DNA of 10,498 bases from NCBI GenBank assembly GCA_913056425.1, contig CAJXLR010000039.1, forward strand, positions 1 to 10,498, given 5' to 3'. The position numbers and the translations under genes are program-made. Source of the stretch: an uncultured Bacteroidota bacterium (GTDB lineage Bacteria; Bacteroidota; Bacteroidia; NS11-12g; UBA9320). Position 1 is the first letter of the stretch; the number at the start of each line of letters is the position of its first letter. The notes below the pieces were generated by a model that did not search any database, had not been told where the DNA came from, and saw nothing but the letters and a program-made list of their open reading frames with translations. Below, one piece after another: positions 5,579-10,498 of this stretch.

Positions 5579-7759
5579 TTATTTGTATTCTTCCATTCGC
5601 TTGTTGTACTCTGACAACCCGTTCTTCAAGAAGGCCACATAAGCGTCGACATCCAAGTCATAATTGCGTTTTGGCTGGAGTAGACTTCCCTTGTTATCCA
5701 TCAATCCATACATCGGTTGACTGTTCGCATTAAAGTAACAAGCTTGAATATCCGCATTCTTCTTTGCTAAAGTTTTGACAAGCTTGCCGTTATGCTTTGA
5801 GTAATACCATTCGTCTTCAGGGAGCATAAGGGTCTTGTCATCCGTGTAAAGTGAAATCATGATGTAGTCCTCTTTTAGAATACGAAGTACTGCAGGGTCA
5901 CTCCAAACTCTTGCTTCCATTTCACGACAATTCACACAACCATGACCGGTGAAATCTACAAACGCTGGTTTACCTGCAAGTCGAGCTGCCTCCATCCCTT
6001 CTTCATAGTCGAAGTATCCCTCGATACCATGCGGGATATGGAGCTTGTCGGCATACTTGACAGATCGTTTTTTATGTCCGTTCGGGTTTTCAATCTTGTC
6101 AAATAAGTCGAAATCATGAGTACTCATTGGTGGTAGATAACCCGCTAATTGTTTCAATGGAGCTCCTACCATACCCGGGAGTAAATAACCTACAAACGCG
6201 AAAGTTAATATCGCAAAAATGAGTCTCGGTACTGATACAAACGGCAAATCACTATCATGTGCGAATTTGATTTTTCCTAGCAAGTAAATTCCCATCAGTG
6301 TGAAAATAACAATCCACAATGCGAGGTAAACCTCTCGATCTAATATGCCCCAGTGATAAGTCTGGTCTGCAACGCTTAAGAACTTCAACCCAAAGGCCAA
6401 TTCTACAAAGCCAAGAACAACTTTTACGCTGTTCAACCACCCACCTGACTGGGGTAAGTTATTTAACCAATTAGGGAAAATTGCAAATAGCCCAAAAGGA
6501 ATTGCAAAGGCAAGTGAGTACCCGAACATTCCTATTATTGGTTTTATGTATTCACCATTGGTAGCCTCAACCAAAATGGTCCCTACAATTGGACCTGTAC
6601 ACGAAAATGATACAAGCACAATTGTGAATGCCATAAAGAATATTCCAGCAAGTCCCCCTTTGTCCGCTTTTGCATCAATTTTGTTGATAAACTTACTTGG
6701 GAGGGTAAGCTCAAACGCTCCAAAGAAGGATGCGGCAAACACCAAGAAAATCAAAAAGAAAAAGATGTTAGGAGCCCAGTGGGTTGAGAGAAAGTGTGCA
6801 GCATCCTCACCCAGGGTGGCTGCAACTATGGTTCCCAAAACAACATAGATCCCGATAATACTAAGTGCATAAATCAAACCAGATCGAATCGCCTTTGCAC
6901 GGCTACCGTCCTTCATGAAGAAAGTAACAGTCATAGGAATCATTGGGAATACGCATGGTGTGAGTAACGCCAAAAGTCCAGACAAGAAGGCCAGAATGAA
7001 GAAACCCCAATAGGATTGTTTTTCATCGTCAGTTTCTCCAACATATTGCTTTTCCACACAAGAAGCAGTGTCAGATTCGGATAGTTTTTGATAACCAGAA
7101 TAATTCGCGTCTCCGGCAGGGACAATACCTGAACCTTCCAAACGCTCTAATTCGTCATTGCAACCCACACAATTCATCAGTTTCGCGAGCATTGTCGAAT
7201 CTATCATGACACCATTAGCGCCCGTTTGAGTTTGCTCAACATCTACAGGTTCAACAGTTGGTGTTATCTGTGCAGGTGCGCTTGTAGCACCTCCAGAGAC
7301 TATTATGCCGGTTATATTGAATTCATATTCATGCAAGACGCACATACCAGCTTCTGTACACATTTGGTACTCCAACAAGCCGGTTATTTTTGGGTTTGCA
7401 GATAAGATTTTAACCTTCTGCTTGAACACGGCTTTGTGGTGGAATTCAGATAACTCGCAGTTAAAAATATCATCAAAAACTTTTTCTGATCCTACGGGTG
7501 TTGCTCCTCCGACAAGGGAGAAACTGCCATTTTTCTCAAACGTGAACTTTGCTGGTAATGGACCTAAATCACACTTGTAATCGTTTGAGTACATGTGGAA
7601 GGTCTCAGGGATATCACCGTTAAAAGTAATGGTTATCTCATCACCAACCTTGACTGAATTAGGTGTGATGGAATAGCTAAAATCTGCAGGAGGGATCATT
7701 TGTGCATGCCCAAATACAGAAACCATTAGGAAGGCTAATAACCCAAAAATCTTTCTCAT
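5579..7759 (-). CDS. dsbD: Thiol:disulfide interchange protein DsbD
   Basis: From ATG 7759 the product is 726 residues and has all three DsbD modules. A signal peptide (1-20, ending GHAQ) precedes the periplasmic N-terminal domain, whose redox pair is Cys134/Cys140 (YQMCTEAGMC). The membrane domain (about 250-535, eight expected helices) carries Cys269 in LTPCVFPMIP and Cys387 in SFSCTGP, the pair that takes electrons from cytoplasmic thioredoxin. The C-terminal thioredoxin-like domain has the CVNC site at 608-611 (FVDFTGHGCVNCREME). The family moves reducing power to the periplasm for disulfide isomerases and cytochrome c maturation. Unusually, the linker between the N-terminal and membrane domains (about 155-250) holds another CxxC, CVGC at 197-200, plus Cys234. 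The frame extends to a TTG at 7795, but ATG 7759 directly precedes the signal peptide and lies downstream of a candidate promoter. Identification is very secure. Confidence 0.95.
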   Translation of the reverse strand: MRKIFGLLAFLMVSVFGHAQMIPPADFSYSITPNSVKVGDEITITFNGDIPETFHMYSNDYKCDLGPLPAKFTFEKNGSFSLVGGATPVGSEKVFDDIFNCELSEFHHKAVFKQKVKILSANPKITGLLEYQMCTEAGMCVLHEYEFNITGIIVSGGATSAPAQITPTVEPVDVEQTQTGANGVMIDSTMLAKLMNCVGCNDELERLEGSGIVPAGDANYSGYQKLSESDTASCVEKQYVGETDDEKQSYWGFFILAFLSGLLALLTPCVFPMIPMTVTFFMKDGSRAKAIRSGLIYALSIIGIYVVLGTIVAATLGEDAAHFLSTHWAPNIFFFLIFLVFAASFFGAFELTLPSKFINKIDAKADKGGLAGIFFMAFTIVLVSFSCTGPIVGTILVEATNGEYIKPIIGMFGYSLAFAIPFGLFAIFPNWLNNLPQSGGWLNSVKVVLGFVELAFGLKFLSVADQTYHWGILDREVYLALWIVIFTLMGIYLLGKIKFAHDSDLPFVSVPRLIFAILTFAFVGYLLPGMVGAPLKQLAGYLPPMSTHDFDLFDKIENPNGHKKRSVKYADKLHIPHGIEGYFDYEEGMEAARLAGKPAFVDFTGHGCVNCREMEARVWSDPAVLRILKEDYIMISLYTDDKTLMLPEDEWYYSKHNGKLVKTLAKKNADIQACYFNANSQPMYGLMDNKGSLLQPKRNYDLDVDAYVAFLKNGLSEYNKRMEEYK

Positions 7760-7792
7760 ATCTACTTTGTATGCTATACCGCGAATTCTTGA

Positions 7793-7818
7793 CAAAACTA
7801 CATGTCAGAAGTGGCAAA
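7793..7818 (-). promoter_or_regulatory. Candidate dsbD promoter of Bacteroidota type
   Basis: Read on the minus strand, TTTG (7815-7818) is followed after 14 bases by TAGTTTTG (7793-7800), an exact match to the -7 consensus TAnnTTTG of Bacteroidota sigma-A promoters. The spacing is shorter than the usual 17-23. Transcription would start near 7787, giving a leader of about 28 bases before ATG 7759. It would also rule out the TTG start at 7795. Confidence 0.4.
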
Positions 7819-7972
7819 TTAACATTATTCACTTCGTTTCGGTTTTATATCAGATGAAATAAGTGCCCCCTTGGTTGCTCTTGGTTCTCGGACACTTTTG
7901 TTTACTCTTTTGTGTACAAGTGTATAAATCCACAACATCAGCGGCCCTGCAGCCGTTAATTTCGTGAGAATC

Positions 7973-9322
7973 ATGAGGAATCTTCTCTTAATATTGACTT
8001 TCTGTACCGGCGTGTTTTCGAGCTTCGCTCAAGAACGCATGACGCGCGACCAGTACATCAAGAAATACCAGAACATGGCCATCCGTGAAATGCATCGTGC
8101 AGGAGTGCCAGCCAGTATTACTATGGCTCAAGGTATCTTGGAAAGTAGCGACGGGAACAGTAGGTTGGCACGGCTTGGAAACAACCACTTTGGAATAAAG
8201 TGTAAATCCGACTGGAAAGGCAAGTCTATGCTCGCCGATGACGATGCCCCTGATGAGTGTTTTAGAGCCTATGATTCGCCCGAAGAATCGTACAAAGACC
8301 ACTCACAGTTCTTGCGTTCGAATTGGCGATATCACGAACTGTTTGAACTCGACATCACCGATTACAAGGGTTGGGCAAAAGGATTGCGAAAAGCCGGTTA
8401 CGCAACCAATAAGAGTTATCACACCATTCTAATCAACCTCATAGAACGACATGAACTCTATAAGCTCGACCTCATGTCACCGGAGCCATTAGCTACAAAG
8501 CCTCTTGTTCTTCAAAATGATGTCCCGGTCGTTTATGCCGAAAAGGATGAAACACTGGAGTCTATTGCCGATGAGAACGACTTATCAAATCGCCAAATCT
8601 ATAAGTACAACGATCTACAAAAAGGACAAAGCATCAAGGAAGGAGACATTGTTTATCTGAAGCCAAAACGCCGCAGAGGTTCTGAGAAATACCACACGCT
8701 TAAAGAAGGTGAGACCATGTATATGATTTCACAGCAATACGGAATTAAGCTAAAGCATTTGTATCGCCGTAATCGTTTGGAGATGGGAGAGGAGCCGGTT
8801 AACGGCACTCAGCTTTACATGAAAGGAAAACGAAAAAAGGCAGACTCTGTTGAAGTGAAGTCGGTAGAAGAAGCTGAAAAGGTGGTAGAGCAGTTTGTAA
8901 ATCCACATTCTGTTGAAATTGAAAAAGCTCTACCCATCGAAAGAGAACTTATTGATTTGCCTCCGTACCATGTTGTAGAGAAAGGAGACAACATTTATCG
9001 AATCGCCGAGAAGTATCATGTATTTGAAGAGGATTTACTTCGGTGGAACAAGATTAGTGCTTTACAACTAACGTTGGGGCGTAAAATCTATCTTACGGAA
9101 GAAAGTGCTCGTAAAGCGCTGGATAAGCAACCTGTTAATGCGCCGAAAACGGAAGAAAAGGTTCAACCTAAGACTACAACTACGTATCATACGGTTCAAT
9201 CCGGTGAAACGGTTTACCGCATAACACAGAAATACAACATAACGGCAGAACAGCTGCGGACATGGAATAAGCTTACCGGGAATAACATTTACGTTGGGCA
9301 GAAACTTAAGGTTTCTCCATGA
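7973..9322 (+). CDS. Secreted GH73 glucosaminidase with four LysM repeats
   Basis: From ATG 7973 the product is 449 residues. A signal peptide (about 1-20, MRNLLLILTF...SSFAQ) precedes a glucosaminidase domain of the GH73 (FlgJ/AcmA-like) type at about 30-165. It shows SITMAQGILESSDGNSRLA, with the likely catalytic glutamate at Glu57, and the conserved NNHFGIKC at 70-77. Four LysM modules follow: about 188-232 (weakest), 240-284, 332-374 and 405-446; three open with YHT/YHV followed by a G-E/D-T/N pattern. LysM binds N-acetylglucosamine of peptidoglycan, so the protein probably cleaves cell-wall glycan in the periplasm or at the surface during growth or division. The frame extends to a GTG at 7964, but ATG 7973 places the signal peptide correctly. 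Its TGA overlaps the start of the symporter gene. Repeat and enzyme calls are strong; the physiological role is inferred. Confidence 0.93.
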   Translation: MRNLLLILTFCTGVFSSFAQERMTRDQYIKKYQNMAIREMHRAGVPASITMAQGILESSDGNSRLARLGNNHFGIKCKSDWKGKSMLADDDAPDECFRAYDSPEESYKDHSQFLRSNWRYHELFELDITDYKGWAKGLRKAGYATNKSYHTILINLIERHELYKLDLMSPEPLATKPLVLQNDVPVVYAEKDETLESIADENDLSNRQIYKYNDLQKGQSIKEGDIVYLKPKRRRGSEKYHTLKEGETMYMISQQYGIKLKHLYRRNRLEMGEEPVNGTQLYMKGKRKKADSVEVKSVEEAEKVVEQFVNPHSVEIEKALPIERELIDLPPYHVVEKGDNIYRIAEKYHVFEEDLLRWNKISALQLTLGRKIYLTEESARKALDKQPVNAPKTEEKVQPKTTTTYHTVQSGETVYRITQKYNITAEQLRTWNKLTGNNIYVGQKLKVSP

Positions 9323-10498
9323 GTCCAATCTTAAACCTCCTCATCCTTGTTGGATATTTTGGGGTCTTACTCCTGATATCCTACCTAACGAGTAAGAACA
9401 GTGATTCTGCATCGTTTTATCATGGTAATCGTAAATCACCCTGGTTTATGGTGGCGTTTGGTATGATCGGGGCATCACTCTCGGGTGTTACATTCATTTC
9501 AATCCCGGGCTGGGTCAACTCCACGCATTTTGGCTACATGCAAACGGTATTTGGTTACATGATTGGTTACCTCGTTATCGCCCATATTTTGTTGCCACTT
9601 TATTACAAGCTTAAACTAACATCGATATACACCTACCTCGATCAACGTTACGGGAACTACGGGTATAAAACCGGAGCCGCCTATTTTCTCCTCAGCCGAG
9701 TAATTGGGGCATCGTTTAGACTTTTTCTAGTTGCCGGGGTTCTGCACATGGCCATTTTCGAACCACTCTTTTCAAACTTTGAGTTCCCATACTGGGCTAC
9801 AGTGGCCATCACCATTTTGTTGATTTTTACTTACACCACAAAGTCTGGGATTAAGACTGTGGTCTATACAGATGTGTTTCAAACTTCTTTTCTAATACTT
9901 GCAGTTGTCTTAACCATTATTTACATCACCGGGGATATGGGGTTGAATTTTGGGGGCTTGCTGGATAAACTCGCATCCGATCCAAATACTGAAATCTTCA
10001 ACTTCGATTGGAAGTCGAACAACTACTTCTGGAAACAGTTTATAGGAGGTGCGTTCATCGCGTTGGTGATGACCGGACTAGACCAGGATATGATGCAGAA
10101 GAACTTGAGTATTAACAGTGTGAAAAGTGCTCAAAAGAATATCTATGCACAGATGGTGATGTTTGTGGTGGTGAACATCATATTCTTAAGTCTCGGTGCA
10201 TTACTGTATCAGTATCAGGATTTTGCGGGAATAGACGCAGTCGCTAAATCAGACCAACTTTTCCCGAATATCGCTTTGAACCATGCAACGCCACTGGTGG
10301 GTGTGTTTTTTATCTTGGGCTTGGTGGCGGCTGCATATTCGAGTGCCGATAGTGCGCTTACGGCTCTTACCACAAGCTTTTGTGTTGATTTTCTGGGCTT
10401 CGAAACAAAGCGACCAACCAACATACGAGTGCGGCGGATAGTCCATATTAGTTTCGCCTTTTTGTTATTCGTGACTATATTGATTTTCAATCAGATAA
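9319..10498 (+). CDS. Sodium:solute symporter (SSS family), 3' end outside window
   Basis: The frame starts at ATG 9319, overlapping the upstream stop as ATGA, and remains open to the edge; 393 residues are visible. It is strongly hydrophobic with about ten membrane segments in view. SSS-family marks are the first-helix-pair motif GASLSGVTFISIPGWV (51-66), TGLDQDMMQKNLS (252-264), and the signature-like SSADSALTALTTSFCVD (341-357), whose serines fall where the sodium site lies in this family. Full members are about 450-550 residues, so a substantial C-terminal part is missing. These carriers couple sodium entry to uptake of sugars, amino acids, sialic acids or organic acids; the substrate is not evident here. 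The four-base overlap implies translational coupling to the glucosaminidase, so uptake of a cell-wall-derived compound is conceivable but unproven. Confidence 0.92.
   Translation, partial: MSPILNLLILVGYFGVLLLISYLTSKNSDSASFYHGNRKSPWFMVAFGMIGASLSGVTFISIPGWVNSTHFGYMQTVFGYMIGYLVIAHILLPLYYKLKLTSIYTYLDQRYGNYGYKTGAAYFLLSRVIGASFRLFLVAGVLHMAIFEPLFSNFEFPYWATVAITILLIFTYTTKSGIKTVVYTDVFQTSFLILAVVLTIIYITGDMGLNFGGLLDKLASDPNTEIFNFDWKSNNYFWKQFIGGAFIALVMTGLDQDMMQKNLSINSVKSAQKNIYAQMVMFVVVNIIFLSLGALLYQYQDFAGIDAVAKSDQLFPNIALNHATPLVGVFFILGLVAAAYSSADSALTALTTSFCVDFLGFETKRPTNIRVRRIVHISFAFLLFVTILIFNQI

Noticed and set aside
6546..6848. 100-codon plus-strand open frame inside dsbD
   Set aside because: It lies wholly antisense to the conserved membrane domain of DsbD; composition is that of a complementary-strand shadow and it has no family features.
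10215..10490. 91-codon minus-strand open frame at the right edge
   Set aside because: It is antisense to the symporter, whose conserved SSS motifs in the plus frame account for the sequence.
1..10498. Search for CRISPR arrays, tRNA/rRNA genes, intact insertion sequences, phage genes or defence clusters
   Set aside because: I saw no regularly spaced repeats, cloverleaf sequences, transposase motifs with terminal repeats, or clustered defence genes. Most of the window is ordinary chromosomal gene content.

Overview
The window comes from the chromosome of a member of the Bacteroidota, most likely a marine-type Flavobacteriales relative. The first gene ends in a type IX secretion (T9SS) type A sorting domain, which is confined to this phylum. 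The DsbD, the GH73/LysM protein and the sodium:solute symporter also resemble Bacteroidota versions. Starts lack clear Shine-Dalgarno sequences, and two candidate -7 boxes match the phylum consensus TAnnTTTG. Base composition is moderate, apart from a more AT-rich FkbM-type methyltransferase gene.

Layout, left to right. (1) The 3' end of a secreted T9SS cargo gene (+), closed by a strong intrinsic terminator. (2) A DinB-family gene (+) interrupted by an in-frame stop inside its predicted HxxxH metal motif, followed by a GC-rich hairpin. (3) A DUF819 membrane protein with an unusual signal peptide and N-terminal extracytoplasmic extension (+). (4) dCTP deaminase (-), convergent with DUF819 and divergent from (5) an Sfp-type 4'-phosphopantetheinyl transferase (+). 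(6) A lone FkbM-family methyltransferase (+), AT-rich. (7) A gap of about 480 bases with no clear intact gene. It holds hairpins, a short direct repeat and two short minus-strand open frames that look like a decayed gene or dispersed repeat. (8) Thiol:disulfide interchange protein DsbD (-) with an extra CxxC in its periplasmic linker. (9) A divergent, translationally coupled pair (+): a secreted GH73 glucosaminidase with four LysM repeats, and a sodium:solute symporter that runs off the right edge.

Most genes are unrelated housekeeping or envelope functions in small transcription units: nucleotide metabolism (dcd), carrier-protein activation (PPTase), periplasmic redox (dsbD), peptidoglycan remodelling (GH73/LysM) and transport (DUF819, SSS). 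I see no defence system, CRISPR array, intact mobile element, tRNA or rRNA. I do not find a convincing new multi-gene system. The points most worth checking are the broken DinB gene, the DsbD linker CxxC, the DUF819 extension and the remnant-like gap at 5098-5578.
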